The notes beneath the pieces are model-generated. The model was not told where the DNA came from. It searched no databases and worked only from the letters and a program-made list of their open reading frames with translations. From assembly GCA_947066955.1 (NCBI GenBank), contig CAMTAF010000007.1:1-56957 (forward strand): a DNA stretch of 56,957 nucleotides. Reading direction: 5' to 3'. Positions within the stretch are counted from its first letter, which is position 1; each line of letters begins with the position of its first letter. Position numbers and translations under genes: made by a program. Below, piece by piece: positions 30,962 through 40,606 of this stretch. This DNA comes from an uncultured Hungatella sp. (GTDB taxonomy: Bacteria > Bacillota > Clostridia > Lachnospirales > Lachnospiraceae).

Positions 30962-32813
30962 AGCAGACCCCTCCTCCAAATCCTCTGGCCCCGCATCCCG
31001 AACAGCGCTGGCGGCAGTTGGGCGTCACCTGTTCCGCGAGAGCCTTCTGCCACTCTCTTTTCAGAAATTCCTTGGAGACCCCGGCGTCGATAAAGTCCCA
31101 GGGGAAGATCTCCTCAAGACTCCTCTCGCGGACCGTGTAGAAATCAGGGTCAACACCGCAGTCCTCAAAGGCCTTTTCCCACAAGCTGTTGTCAAAATAT
31201 TCAGACCAGGAGTCAAAGAGCGCTCCGTTTTTGTAGGCAGCTTCCACCACAGTGCCGACTCTCCGGTCTCCTCTGGCCAGAACCCCCTCCAAGACCGTCA
31301 CGTCCGCCTCATGCCAGTTATACTTGAGACTCTTGAAATTTTTCATTTCCCGAAATTTATTTTTCACAATGTAAGCCCTTTCAAGGAACTCTTCTTTGGT
31401 GCACATCTTTGCCCACTGGAAGGGGGTAAAGGGTTTGGGCACAAAAAAGGACGAGCTGGCTACGATCTGCACTTTTCCGTGGCGCTGTTCCTTTGGAACC
31501 GTGTCATAGTAGACTTCGGCGATCTTCTCCGACAGGAGGGCGATCCCCTCCATGTCTTCCCGCTGTTCCGTGGGAAGCCCCAGCATAAAGTACAGCTTTA
31601 CCCGGTTCCACCCTCCCTTGAAGGCCTCCATGGCGCCCTGGAGAATCACTTCCTCCGTAAGCCCCTTGTTGATCACATCTCTCAATCTCTGAGACCCGGC
31701 TTCCGGCGCAAAGGTAAGGCTGCTCTTTTTCACATCCTGGACCTTGCTCATGACATCCAGAGAAAAGGCGTCGATCCTAAGGGATGGGAGGGAGATGTTG
31801 ATCCCTCTTGAGCTGCATTGGTCAATCAGGAAATTTACAAGCTGGGGAAGCTGGGTATAATCGCTGGAGCTTAGGGAGCTTAAGGAGATCTCCTCATGTC
31901 CCGTGGTCTCCAAAAGCTGTCTGGCATAATGCTTGAGATAATCCAGCCCATGTTCCCGCAGGGGCCGGTAGACGTTGCCTGCCTGACAGAACCGGCATCC
32001 TCGGATGCAGCCTCTCTGAATCTCCAGAACAACCCTGTCCTGGGTAACCTTCAGGAAAGGCACCAGAGGTTTCTCGATATAGGGTGCCTGATCCATATCC
32101 ACCACCAATTCCTTTGTAACCTTTTCACCAGCATGGGGATTATTGGGTTTAAAACCTGCTATGGTACCGTCGTTTTTATAGGTTACATCATAAAAGCAGG
32201 GGACATAAATGCCGGGAATCTCAGCTGCCAGTTCCAGAAAATCGCGGCGGCTTCTGCCCTGCTTTTTGTTATCCACATAGGCGTCAAGGAGCTGATTGTA
32301 GACCGTCTCCCCCTCCCCGATATAGAAGAGATCGAAAAACTCTGCCAGAGGCTCCGGATTGTAGGCGCAGGGGCCGCCGCCGATGACGATGGGATGCTCC
32401 TCTGTCCGGTCACGGCTGTGGAGGGGGATCTGGCTTAAATCCAGAATCTGCAGGATGTTGGTGTAGCACATCTCATACTGCAGAGTGATCCCCAGAAAAT
32501 CAAAATCCTTCACAGGGTCCTGAGACTCCAGGGCAAAAAGCGGGATGTTCTGCTCCCTCAAGATCTTGTCAAGATCCGTCCACGGCGAGTAGACCCGCTC
32601 GCAGTAGGTGTCCTCCCGGCGGTTGAACATGTCGTAGAGGATCTGGATGCCCAGGTGGGACATGCCGATTTCGTATACGTCGGGGAAAGACATACAGAAT
32701 CGGATGTCCACCCAGGACGGATCCTTGACCACCATGTTCACCTCGCCGCCAATGTAGCGGGCAGGCTGCTGGACAGATAAAAGTATCTCATCACTTAATG
32801 CTAATTTTCTCAT
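30945..32813 (-). CDS. TIGR03960 B12-binding-like radical SAM protein
   Basis: This 622-residue protein has an N-terminal B12-binding-like region and a radical SAM core with the iron-sulfur motif C-x3-C-x2-C in RGCIRGCRFCQAG (about residue 270). The C-terminus has a Cys-rich RQRCSGCGARGFGGG tail. It is the first gene of an operon with DUF2344, rng and trkAH. The substrate is unproven for the family. Confidence 0.92.
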   Translation of the reverse strand: MRKLALSDEILLSVQQPARYIGGEVNMVVKDPSWVDIRFCMSFPDVYEIGMSHLGIQILYDMFNRREDTYCERVYSPWTDLDKILREQNIPLFALESQDPVKDFDFLGITLQYEMCYTNILQILDLSQIPLHSRDRTEEHPIVIGGGPCAYNPEPLAEFFDLFYIGEGETVYNQLLDAYVDNKKQGRSRRDFLELAAEIPGIYVPCFYDVTYKNDGTIAGFKPNNPHAGEKVTKELVVDMDQAPYIEKPLVPFLKVTQDRVVLEIQRGCIRGCRFCQAGNVYRPLREHGLDYLKHYARQLLETTGHEEISLSSLSSSDYTQLPQLVNFLIDQCSSRGINISLPSLRIDAFSLDVMSKVQDVKKSSLTFAPEAGSQRLRDVINKGLTEEVILQGAMEAFKGGWNRVKLYFMLGLPTEQREDMEGIALLSEKIAEVYYDTVPKEQRHGKVQIVASSSFFVPKPFTPFQWAKMCTKEEFLERAYIVKNKFREMKNFKSLKYNWHEADVTVLEGVLARGDRRVGTVVEAAYKNGALFDSWSEYFDNSLWEKAFEDCGVDPDFYTVRERSLEEIFPWDFIDAGVSKEFLKREWQKALAEQVTPNCRQRCSGCGARGFGGGVCYEDQD

Positions 32814-32897
32814 GTTTTTTTCCTTATTCTTTGACTATATTGCGCACCGCAGCCAAGTGGCTGATTTTTAGAATTTTTGCCTGATTCCATGGGAATA

Positions 32898-32926
32898 ATT
32901 ATACGGTATTTCTTTACAGGTGGCAA
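32898..32926 (-). promoter_or_regulatory. Promoter of the radical SAM-rng-trk operon
   Basis: TTGCCA and a perfect TATAAT are separated by 17 bases on the minus strand, about 85 bases upstream of the start codon. Confidence 0.72.
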
Positions 32927-33010
32927 GAGATTTTTCAGCTGTCTTGTTTCAGCCGGGCGTTTCAGTTTTCCGGGCTTGTCTGTCATCTCTGTCTTGACAG
33001 TGTAATAGTA

Positions 33011-33059
33011 ACGGCGTTTACATATCTCCGTCCGATAAAAAGAAATATGTAAACGCCGT
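33011..33059. repeat. 15-bp inverted repeat after the PTS IIB gene
   Basis: ACGGCGTTTACATAT and its exact complement flank a 19-base loop about 20 bases beyond the IIB stop. Neither side has a convincing T-run after the hairpin. Each arm contains a TGTAAACGC-like half-site, also seen at 33813, so it could be an operator or an atypical terminator. Confidence 0.6.
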
Positions 33060-33080
33060 CTAAAAAACTATGGTGCCGCC

Positions 33081-33419
33081 TTATTTGTAAGCGCTTCGGA
33101 AGATTGTCAGATGGCCAAGCCGGATAATGCGGTTCATAACCCTGTTGACATCGTAGCTGGCGAAATCTCTGCTGTCTACCTCCATAACTCTGTTTCCATA
33201 CTTCTTCTTGTATTCCGGCAGCTTGTAAGCGATCTGCGGGGCCAGCAGAATATAATCATACTCACTTTGCACCTGATCGATCTCTGTAAAGCTGACCGCA
33301 TCTATGGTGGCCTCAACGCCAACCTTATCCAAAGCATTTTTCATGGTGTAAGCGAAATAAGCGGATGTAAGGCCGGAAGTACAGCTTACCAGAAGCTTCA
33401 TAGGCTGTCTGTTCTTCAC
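33081..33419 (-). CDS. PTS IIB-type phosphocarrier domain protein
   Basis: This reading frame of 112 residues resembles a lactose/cellobiose-type PTS IIB domain: MKLLVSCTSGLTSAYFAYTM (with the phospho-accepting Cys in SCTSG), then YDYILLAPQIAYKLPEYKKK. IIB proteins pass phosphate from IIA to the incoming sugar. No IIA or IIC gene is present. It has no clear ribosome binding site: GTG 33419 and ATG 33401 are both weak. The frame stays open upstream and meets the preceding gene in another frame at a run of seven T, so a frameshift or decay is possible. Confidence 0.55.
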   Translation of the reverse strand: MKNRQPMKLLVSCTSGLTSAYFAYTMKNALDKVGVEATIDAVSFTEIDQVQSEYDYILLAPQIAYKLPEYKKKYGNRVMEVDSRDFASYDVNRVMNRIIRLGHLTIFRSAYK

Positions 33420-33442
33420 TGCGTTGATGTCCAGACGTTCCT

Positions 33443-33724
33443 TTACTGGCAGTCTGTTGCAAAAAAAGGCGAAAATGCCTGAATATGATCATGAGCGGTT
33501 TTGGCATCCCTGGCTTCAAAATGAAGATAGAAGGGAGTCTCGCCTGTCTTTTTGTCCTCAATGGACAGCTCCATCAGACTGTCCTTGTGAAATACGACCA
33601 GTGCCTCATAGATTTCATTGGTGAAGCTGATGATTCCGCATTTCTTTTTAATGCGTGCGCATTTCATAGACGCCAGCCAATCATAGATCTCGCACTGTAA
33701 GGACTTTTCTTTTTTCTCTCTCAT
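33443..33724 (-). CDS. Unknown 93-residue protein, possibly truncated by frameshift
   Basis: I do not recognise this protein. It starts at ATG 33724 with a strong GGAGG, so it is probably translated. It is charged, with KKEKS and IKKKCG stretches and no membrane segment, and it ends FSPFFATDCQ just after a seven-T run. Beyond the run, the IIB frame (+1) continues open. It may be a partner of the PTS IIB gene or the front part of a once-longer gene. Confidence 0.45.
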   Translation of the reverse strand: MREKKEKSLQCEIYDWLASMKCARIKKKCGIISFTNEIYEALVVFHKDSLMELSIEDKKTGETPFYLHFEARDAKTAHDHIQAFSPFFATDCQ

Positions 33725-33812
33725 CTTGTTACCTCCAAATCCTGTTTAACCTGTTTTGCATGGAAGTATTAAACCAGATTTGAAAGCTTTCCGCAATCGT
33801 TTTGGGGAATTC

Positions 33813-33828
33813 TGAAACAGCGTTTACA
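33813..33828. promoter_or_regulatory. Possible CcpA (cre-like) site
   Basis: On the minus strand TGTAAACGCTGTTTCA approaches the cre pattern TG-AA-CG with an imperfect second half. It lies upstream of the PTS-linked gene at 33724. Weak evidence. Confidence 0.25.
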
Positions 33829-33913
33829 AATTCGGTTGCCGCGAGGTAGATTTTTGTAAATGGCCTTTCACAGTCCCTAGGTTTTCCAAAATTCTCTTTT
33901 TGAGAAAAATTTT

Positions 33914-33953
33914 CAGGGGGCGAAGTAACTCCTATGAATCACTTCGCCCCCTG
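33914..33953 (-). terminator. Terminator of the nucleoside/pentose operon
   Basis: CAGGGGGCGAAGT and its exact complement (13 bp) flank a 14-base loop, followed on the minus strand by GAAAATTTTTC. It lies about 90 bases after rpiB. The rest of the 33725-34044 gap shows no gene. Confidence 0.78.
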
Positions 33954-34044
33954 GTTTGGACTGTCATATCAATTGTAATACAGTATGACATCTCATAATT
34001 TTATGTAGTCATCTGCGCAATTGGCATTTTTAATTTTTCTGCTT

Positions 34045-34482
34045 TCATTGCTCTCCCTCCATGATCATATCAACCCTTTTTTGGTGACGCCCGCCTTCAA
34101 ATTTCGTATTCAGCCATGTTTCTACGATCATTTTTGCCATTTCTGCTCCCACCACTCTTGCTCCGAATGCCAGAATATTACAGTCATTATGCGCCCTTGC
34201 CATTTTCGCCGTATATGGCTCGCTGCAAACGGCTGCCCTCACTCCTTTTACTTTATTCGCTGCCAAAGAGATCCCCAGCCCTGTACCACAAATTAAAATA
34301 CCCTGGGTGATCTCTCCAGAAGCCACTGCCTCCCCAACGGCCTTTCCATATGTCGGGTAATCACAACTTACTGCGGAATTTGTCCCATAATCGATTACCT
34401 CATAACCTTTTTTCTGAAGTAATCCCACAATTTCCGCTTTCAATTCCAATGCCGAATGATCATTTCCAATACCAATTTTCAT
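34045..34482 (-). CDS. rpiB: Ribose-5-phosphate isomerase B
   Basis: This 145-residue enzyme interconverts ribose-5-phosphate and ribulose-5-phosphate. RpiB features are MKIGIGNDHSALELK, DYPTYGKAVGEAV, and the catalytic Cys in ILICGTGLGISLAANK. It is the last gene of the operon, where it takes ribose-5-phosphate produced by DeoB into the pentose phosphate pathway. Confidence 0.93.
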   Translation of the reverse strand: MKIGIGNDHSALELKAEIVGLLQKKGYEVIDYGTNSAVSCDYPTYGKAVGEAVASGEITQGILICGTGLGISLAANKVKGVRAAVCSEPYTAKMARAHNDCNILAFGARVVGAEMAKMIVETWLNTKFEGGRHQKRVDMIMEGEQ

Positions 34483-34501
34483 TTAGCCTCCATCTGCATT
34501 T

Positions 34502-35155
34502 TTATTCACCAAAGACTGCTCTATAATCTGCCTGGAACTTTTCAATTCCTGCTGTTGTAAGAGGATGTTCTGTCATCTGTTCCAGAACCTTAAAGGGCAC
34601 TGTGGCAATATGGGCACCTGCAAGAGCACAGTCGGTCACATGAAGGGGATTGCGTATGCTGGCCGCAATGATCTCCGTTTTGATTCCTGCAGTTTTAAAT
34701 ACTGCTGCGATTTCCCGGATCAGATCCGTTCCTCTCACATTGATATCATCAAGCCTTCCAAGGAAAGGAGACACATAGGCAGCTCCTGCCCTGGCCGCAA
34801 GCAATGCCTGATTTACACTGAATACCAGGGTTACATTGGCGCGGATCCCTTCTGCACTTAACACCTTGCATGCCTTCAAACCTTCGACCGTCATGGGGAT
34901 TTTTACAACCATATTTTTATGGATCTGTGCAATCCGGCGACCCTCTTCGATCATCCCTTTTGCTTCGGTGGTAGTCGCCTTTACTTCCCCACTGACAGGT
35001 CCGTCTACCATTTCCGCAATTTCCTTCATAACCTGAACAAAATCACGTCCTTCTTTTGCGATCAAAGACGGATTGGTGGTCACACCACAGATGATCCCCA
35101 TCTCATATGCCTTCTTAATATCTTCTACATTGGCTGTATCAATAAAAAACTTCAT
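34502..35155 (-). CDS. talC: Transaldolase, small TalC/Fsa type
   Basis: This 217-residue protein belongs to the fructose-6-phosphate aldolase/small transaldolase group. The start [16 protein letters not shown] is family-typical and the Schiff-base Lys is in [26 protein letters not shown] and [12 protein letters not shown] are conserved. In an operon with transketolase and RpiB, a transaldolase role is more likely than free aldolase activity. Confidence 0.9.
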   Translation of the reverse strand: MKFFIDTANVEDIKKAYEMGIICGVTTNPSLIAKEGRDFVQVMKEIAEMVDGPVSGEVKATTTEAKGMIEEGRRIAQIHKNMVVKIPMTVEGLKACKVLSAEGIRANVTLVFSVNQALLAARAGAAYVSPFLGRLDDINVRGTDLIREIAAVFKTAGIKTEIIAASIRNPLHVTDCALAGAHIATVPFKVLEQMTEHPLTTAGIEKFQADYRAVFGE

Positions 35156-35169
35156 GATTATTCTCCCTT

Positions 35170-36111
35170 CTACACGGATATCTGATTCGTCATCATTTCT
35201 TTTGCAACGGAAACCACATGCTCTGCCGTAAGCCCATACTCTCGAAGCAGTTCCTCAGAAGAACCGGATTTTCCAAATTTATCCTGAACTCCAATCCGTT
35301 TTACCGGAACAGGATATTGATCTGCCAATATCTCACATACCGCAGCGCCAAGTCCCCCATAAACATTCGCTTCTTCAAGAGTAATGATCTTCCCTGTCTT
35401 TTTCGCACATTTCACGATCCGCTCTTCATCCAGCGGCTTAATGGTATGGATATTTACCACCTGCACGCTGGTTCCCTCTTTTTCCAACCGTTCTGCTGCT
35501 TCCAGGGCTAGGGGAACCATGAGACCGGTTGCCACAATGGTAATGTCATCCCCGTCCCGGACCAGTTCGCCTTTTCCCAGTTCAAATTGATAATCTTCTT
35601 TATGATAGGTGGGAGAAGCGCCCCGGGCCATTCTTAAGTATACTGGTCCCACATATTCAGCCGCCGCCAGCACGGCTTTCCTCGCCTCCACATCATCCGA
35701 AGGGACGATCACGGTCATATTGGGAAGAGAACGCATCAGGGCTATATCCTCAATGGCTTCATGGGTACCTCCGTCCGGCCCAACAGTTATGCCTGCATGT
35801 GTCCCCACAATCTTAACATTCAGCTTTGCGTAGCACACGGTATTGCGGATCTGATCAAAAGCACGTCCTGTGGCAAAGACTGCAAAGGTGCTGGCAAATG
35901 GGATCTTTCCACAAGCAGCAAGCCCTGCTGCCGTACCGATCATATCTGCCTCGGCAATCCCCATATTAAAAAAACGCTCCGGACATTTCTGGCTAAATCC
36001 CAGTGTTTTTGTGGCATGGGACAGATCCGCATCCAATACCACTACATCTTTATTTTTATCGATCAATTCCATCAGCGCGTCACCATACGCTTCACGGGTC
36101 GCTTTATTCAC
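35170..36111 (-). CDS. Transketolase, C-terminal subunit
   Basis: This 313-residue protein covers the pyrimidine-binding and C-terminal domains of transketolase ([32 protein letters not shown] with the cofactor-activating Glu, and [16 protein letters not shown]). It pairs with the N-terminal subunit encoded 19 bases upstream. Split transketolases are common in Clostridia and archaea. Confidence 0.92.
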   Translation of the reverse strand: MNKATREAYGDALMELIDKNKDVVVLDADLSHATKTLGFSQKCPERFFNMGIAEADMIGTAAGLAACGKIPFASTFAVFATGRAFDQIRNTVCYAKLNVKIVGTHAGITVGPDGGTHEAIEDIALMRSLPNMTVIVPSDDVEARKAVLAAAEYVGPVYLRMARGASPTYHKEDYQFELGKGELVRDGDDITIVATGLMVPLALEAAERLEKEGTSVQVVNIHTIKPLDEERIVKCAKKTGKIITLEEANVYGGLGAAVCEILADQYPVPVKRIGVQDKFGKSGSSEELLREYGLTAEHVVSVAKEMMTNQISV

Positions 36112-36130
36112 AATACACCTCCAAGTTTTA

Positions 36131-36940
36131 CTAAATGGCTCTTAACTCCCGCAGAGCCTGCTCGGTCTGTTCTGCATTGGGCGCAGTTCCATGCCATCCG
36201 GCTTGGCCTTCCATAAAAGAAACCCCTTTTCCTTTTACCGTTTTGCAGATGATCATGCTCGGCTTCCCTTTTTTCTGCTTTGCCAGATCCACTGCCACAG
36301 AGATCCCATGACAGTCATGCCCATCGATCACCTGAACATCCCAGCCAAAGGAACGGAATTTCTCATCCACAGGCTTCACATTCATCACTTCCTCATTCTT
36401 CCCGTCAATCTGAAGCCCGTTGAAATCCAGAAAGGCGATCACATGATCCAATTGATAATGAGCGGATGACATGGCTGCCTCCCAGATCTGCCCTTCCTGG
36501 ATCTCGCCATCTCCAAGAATCACATAGACATAATAATCCTTGTGGTCCAATCTTCCCGCCAACGCCATTCCGTTGGCAGCGGACAATCCCTGGCCAAGAG
36601 AACCGGAGGACATATCGACCCCCGGTGTTCCTTTCATGTCCGGGTGACCCTGGAGAAAAGAATTGCTTTTTCTTAAGGTTTTCAGTGCTTCCTTAGAAAA
36701 ATATCCTCTTTCAGCCAAGGCTGCGTAAAGCGCCGGGGCAACATGTCCTTTTGACAGGATAAGCCGATCCCTGTCCTCCCATCTGGGATTTTGCGGATCA
36801 ATATTCATTTTGTCAAAATAAAGGGTTGCCAGAATGTCTGTTGCGGAGAGAGAGCCGCCTGGATGCCCGGAACCGGCTGCAGCTACTTCTTCGATGATAT
36901 CGATCCGCATTGCCTTTGCCATTTCTTTTACATGATCCAT
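36131..36940 (-). CDS. Transketolase, N-terminal subunit
   Basis: This 269-residue protein holds the thiamine-diphosphate-binding domain of a split transketolase: GHPGGSLSATDILATLYF, DRLILSKGHVAPALYAAL, GSLGQGLSAANGMAL and the metal-diphosphate motif GDGEIQEGQIWEA with FLDFNGLQIDG. With the next gene it forms the full enzyme that shuffles two-carbon units between sugar phosphates. Confidence 0.93.
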   Translation of the reverse strand: MDHVKEMAKAMRIDIIEEVAAAGSGHPGGSLSATDILATLYFDKMNIDPQNPRWEDRDRLILSKGHVAPALYAALAERGYFSKEALKTLRKSNSFLQGHPDMKGTPGVDMSSGSLGQGLSAANGMALAGRLDHKDYYVYVILGDGEIQEGQIWEAAMSSAHYQLDHVIAFLDFNGLQIDGKNEEVMNVKPVDEKFRSFGWDVQVIDGHDCHGISVAVDLAKQKKGKPSMIICKTVKGKGVSFMEGQAGWHGTAPNAEQTEQALRELRAI

Positions 36941-36962
36941 AGTTTCCTCCTGTTCACTGTTA

Positions 36963-37193
36963 CTACTGTTTATCTTTCTTCATGCGCATCAAATGATACA
37001 CATCGATCACTACCAGGCAAAAATTCATAAATGCGGTTGGATAAGACTGGATAAGCAATGCATAGATGGTAAAAATGCCTGCTCCCACTGCATTGACAAT
37101 TCTCAGCCTGCGTACAGATGTCATCAGCATGGATACTACAACCAGGACAGACCCCAGATAACCAACCATTTCAATGGCCATTGCTGCACTCAT
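36963..37193 (-). CDS. Small membrane protein, YgjV-like
   Basis: This 76-residue protein has about three short membrane helices (GYLGSVLVVVSMLM, IVNAVGAGIFTIYALLI, FMNFCLVVIDVYHLM). The spacing of helices and the NAVGAGIF stretch recall YgjV-family or half-PQ-loop proteins. The start at 37193 has an AGGTG site. Its location between deoB and the transketolase genes implies co-expression with nucleoside use; its function is unknown. Confidence 0.65.
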   Translation of the reverse strand: MSAAMAIEMVGYLGSVLVVVSMLMTSVRRLRIVNAVGAGIFTIYALLIQSYPTAFMNFCLVVIDVYHLMRMKKDKQ

Positions 37194-37220
37194 TTTTTCA
37201 CCTGCCTTTCCTGTTAAAAC

Positions 37221-38411
37221 TTAACACAACCTTTCCAGAACAGAAGATCCGATGGTCCCTTCTGGCATGGAAACCTCAAAATTATCTGCAATGGTCGCTC
37301 CGATCACGGCAAAGGTTTCCTCTTCCTCCAGTTTCCCGTATCCCTTCATTGCCGGAGAATAGGCAAGAAACGGCACATGTTCACGGGTGTGATCCGTTCC
37401 TGTATGTGTCGGATCATTTCCATGATCGGCTGTGATGATCAGTAGATCCTCTTCCTGGAGAAGTTTCAGAAGTTCTCCCAATTTCACATCAAACCGCTCA
37501 ATTTCCTGTGCATAGCCGTAAGGATCCCTCCGATGGCCCCAAAGAGCGTCAAAATCCACCAGATTGACATAGCAAAGCCCTGTAAAATCTCTTTTCGCGA
37601 TCTCAATCGTCTGCTCCATACCGTGTACGGAACTTTTCGATTTATTGGACTGTGTAAGGCCCTCCCCGTCAAAGATGTCAAAAATCTTACCCACAGAGAT
37701 CACATCCAGCCCTGCGTTTTTCAGAGCGTTCAGTGCAGTCTGCCCATAGGGCTTTAATGCATAGTCATGCCGGTTGCTGGTCCTCTTGAATTCCCCTCTT
37801 TTTTTGCCCACATAGGGTCTTGCGATCACACGTCCAACCTTCCATTCGTCCTTCATGGTAATCTCTCTGGCAATCTCACAGCAGCGATACAGCTCTTCCA
37901 GGCCAAAGGTCTCTTCGTTGCCACAGATCTGCAGAACGGAATCTGCGGAAGTATAGACGATCATATGTCCGGTTGCAATTTCCTCTTCTGCCAGTTCTTC
38001 CAGAATCTCGGTCCCGCTGGCACTTTTGTTGCCGATGATCACCCGTCCGGTTCTGGCAGAAAGCTCATCCAGAAGCTCCTGGGGAAAACCGTTCTCCGTA
38101 AAAGTCTTAAAAGGCTTTGTAATATGAAGCCCCATCATCTCCCAGTGCCCGGTCATGGTATCTTTTCCGGTGCTCGCTTCCTTAAGCCGGGTAAAATAGC
38201 CTTTCGGTCTGCTTACAGGAGAAACCCCTTCCAGCGGACACAGGTTCGCCAGACCCAATCCCTGCAGGTTGGGAATGTGTAATCCTCCAACCGTCTGTGC
38301 GATATGTCCAAGGGTATTGGTTCCAGAATCTCCATAATCTTTTGCATCCGGAAGTTCCCCCACACCAAGGGAATCCATGACCACCACAAAAATACGCTTA
38401 TATTTCTTCAA
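37221..38411 (-). CDS. deoB: Phosphopentomutase
   Basis: This 396-residue enzyme converts (deoxy)ribose-1-phosphate to the 5-phosphate. Alkaline-phosphatase-fold metal motifs are visible in [28 protein letters not shown] (with the phosphorylated Thr) and [20 protein letters not shown], split as ADHGNDPT and GTDHTRE. It links DeoD's product to RpiB. The start overlaps the end of the esterase gene by 14 bases. Confidence 0.95.
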   Translation of the reverse strand: MKKYKRIFVVVMDSLGVGELPDAKDYGDSGTNTLGHIAQTVGGLHIPNLQGLGLANLCPLEGVSPVSRPKGYFTRLKEASTGKDTMTGHWEMMGLHITKPFKTFTENGFPQELLDELSARTGRVIIGNKSASGTEILEELAEEEIATGHMIVYTSADSVLQICGNEETFGLEELYRCCEIAREITMKDEWKVGRVIARPYVGKKRGEFKRTSNRHDYALKPYGQTALNALKNAGLDVISVGKIFDIFDGEGLTQSNKSKSSVHGMEQTIEIAKRDFTGLCYVNLVDFDALWGHRRDPYGYAQEIERFDVKLGELLKLLQEEDLLIITADHGNDPTHTGTDHTREHVPFLAYSPAMKGYGKLEEEETFAVIGATIADNFEVSMPEGTIGSSVLERLC

Positions 38412-39375
38412 CCCTCTCCATCTCCTTTTCCATCAAAATCCTTTGAATGATCTCACATCTGTGCTCTAAAATCCGCCGGACAAGCGGACTTCCATGATCA
38501 AAATCGAAACCATGATAAGAGCCCTTCACCACGTTGCATTCCATAAGGCTTCCCTGCTCCTTCAGCTTCTCTGCGTAGGCAATGCCTTCATCGCGCAGGA
38601 TATCGATCTCCTGTGGTTCCACATAGGCCAGGGGCAGCCCGGTGAAATCTTTCATATTCAGAGGTGCCGCAAGTTTCTTCGTCCCTGCATCCGCACCTTT
38701 TAAGTACAGCTTCCACATATAATCATTCGATGCCTTTGGCCAGACGGCATATCGATATGCTTCCATAGAGGCATGACGATCACTGCAGCAGTCCGTAACC
38801 GGATAGATCAGCATCTGGCCTGCAGCTTTTGGCAGTGCGCGGTCCCGCATCAGATGCGTCACTCCCGCCGCCAGAGCCGCCCCTGCGCTGTCCCCGTAGA
38901 GGATCAGTTTTTCAGGATCGATCCCATAATCCTCTGGGTGCTCCCTGATATGCTTCACCAGGGAAAAACAGTCCTCGATCATCGTTCGGCATTCTGCCTC
39001 CGGCACATAGCGATATTCTGGCAGAAACACACGGCATCCGGTATGCATGGCATAATACGCTGCATTGTGAAGCATCATCCCCTGCAGCGGCATCATAAAA
39101 CCGCCGCCGTGGTAGTAGATCATACAGGGGGCTTTCTGATCCGTCCTTTTTTCCTGCCCTAAAATATAACAGGTGATCTCCGCCCGATCACAGGAACGAT
39201 ATACCGTCTTCTCCATCCGGATTCCCTGGGGAGGCACATATTGTCTTACCTCCTCTTTTGCCCGCAAAATACTTCTTTTTTCTCTCAAGGCAACCCATGG
39301 GCGGTTTCTGCGGCAGTCGATGCTCCCGGCAGGCTCTGTCAATTCTTTGCTGTAGGGATACTTCACCTTCTTCAT
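38398..39375 (-). CDS. Alpha/beta hydrolase, hormone-sensitive-lipase type esterase
   Basis: This 325-residue hydrolase has the oxyanion motif YYHGGGF, nucleophile elbow YGDSAGAA (Ser), a later acid in [12 protein letters not shown] and His in SYHGFDF. It has no signal peptide, so it acts in the cytoplasm. It sits inside a nucleoside operon, between nupC and deoB, and overlaps deoB. Its substrate is unknown; an acylated nucleoside or sugar ester is one possibility suggested only by context. Confidence 0.85.
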   Translation of the reverse strand: MKKVKYPYSKELTEPAGSIDCRRNRPWVALREKRSILRAKEEVRQYVPPQGIRMEKTVYRSCDRAEITCYILGQEKRTDQKAPCMIYYHGGGFMMPLQGMMLHNAAYYAMHTGCRVFLPEYRYVPEAECRTMIEDCFSLVKHIREHPEDYGIDPEKLILYGDSAGAALAAGVTHLMRDRALPKAAGQMLIYPVTDCCSDRHASMEAYRYAVWPKASNDYMWKLYLKGADAGTKKLAAPLNMKDFTGLPLAYVEPQEIDILRDEGIAYAEKLKEQGSLMECNVVKGSYHGFDFDHGSPLVRRILEHRCEIIQRILMEKEMERVEEI

Positions 39376-39390
39376 TTCCCCGCCCCCTCA

Positions 39391-40593
39391 TCAAAACAGC
39401 GTAATGATGCCTACCATCATGGCACTCAGCACACTGACCCCGAAGCCTCCCAGCATTGCCCTTGGCGCAAGTCTTGCGAGCACCGACCGTTTTTCCGGAC
39501 ACAACGCACCGATTGCGGAAACGCAGATTCCCATACTTCCCAGATTGGCAAATCCGCTTAACGCTACCGTCATCACCAGACCGGTGCGGTAATCCAGACT
39601 CTTTATGATCGCTCCCAGATCGGCAAATGCCACAAATTCATTCAGGATCAGCTTGCTTCCCAGCAGCTTTCCCGCTTCGGAAATATACTCGCCTTCCATA
39701 CCCAGCATAACGCCAAGGGGTGCAAACAGCGTTCCCAGGATCTGCTGAAGAGAAAGGCCGAAGATACCCAGAAATCCATTGATCATCGCAACTGCAGAAA
39801 TCATCACCATGATGGTGGCTGCAATGGATACGGCCACCTGAAGGCCGGTTGCGCCGCCCTCTGTCAAAGCAGACAGAACATTGGCATTGTCGCCTTTGCA
39901 GTCAATCTGAATATCGCTGATCTCTGTCACCTCATCGGTCTGCGGCAATAAGATCTTGGAGATCAGGATGCTTCCAAAAGGAACCATAACACTGGCTACA
40001 AGGAGATATTCCATGGGAATGCCCAGTCCCATATAGCCTCCCAGCACATTGGCAGACATACTTCCCATGCCGGATACCAGCACGACCATGATCTCACTGT
40101 CCGTCATCCGGTTTAAATATTTGCTGATCAGGATCGGGCTGTCCGACTGTCCCAAAAACATATTCGCCACAGCAACAAAGGTTTCCACCTGGGAAGTTCC
40201 CATGATCTTACCTACCAGCTTCCCCACATACTTGATGACAACACTTAAAATTCCCAGGTAATAAAGAACATTAAACAGCACGGATACAAAGATGATCACC
40301 GCAAAGGTCTGGATCGCCACGATAGACCCGGTGGGCGCGGTGGGATCGCTCAGGCTGCCGAACACAAAGGCAATCCCATCATTTGCGTAAGACAACACCT
40401 TTGTCACCCCGTCCGACATGGCGGAAAGAACCGCCCGACCCGCCGGTATCTTCACAAGGATGAATGCCACGATCAGTTCTACGATCAATCCCTTCACCAC
40501 AATTTTTATCTGCACATTCTTCTTTTTATAGGACAACAGCCACATAAGAAACAAAATGACCACAACACCCAAAACATTCAGTATCAGCTTCAT
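39391..40593 (-). CDS. nupC: Concentrative nucleoside transporter NupC
   Basis: This 400-residue CNT-family symporter has the gate region TFAVIIFVSVLFNVLYYLG, FLGQSDSPILI and the conserved SGMGSMSANVLGGYMGLGIP, split as GSMSANVLGGYM and FVAFADLGAI, with about ten membrane helices. It imports nucleosides with protons or sodium. It lies between codA and the esterase gene with short gaps. Confidence 0.93.
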   Translation of the reverse strand: MKLILNVLGVVVILFLMWLLSYKKKNVQIKIVVKGLIVELIVAFILVKIPAGRAVLSAMSDGVTKVLSYANDGIAFVFGSLSDPTAPTGSIVAIQTFAVIIFVSVLFNVLYYLGILSVVIKYVGKLVGKIMGTSQVETFVAVANMFLGQSDSPILISKYLNRMTDSEIMVVLVSGMGSMSANVLGGYMGLGIPMEYLLVASVMVPFGSILISKILLPQTDEVTEISDIQIDCKGDNANVLSALTEGGATGLQVAVSIAATIMVMISAVAMINGFLGIFGLSLQQILGTLFAPLGVMLGMEGEYISEAGKLLGSKLILNEFVAFADLGAIIKSLDYRTGLVMTVALSGFANLGSMGICVSAIGALCPEKRSVLARLAPRAMLGGFGVSVLSAMMVGIITLF

Positions 40594-40606
40594 CTTATGC
40601 CCCTCC

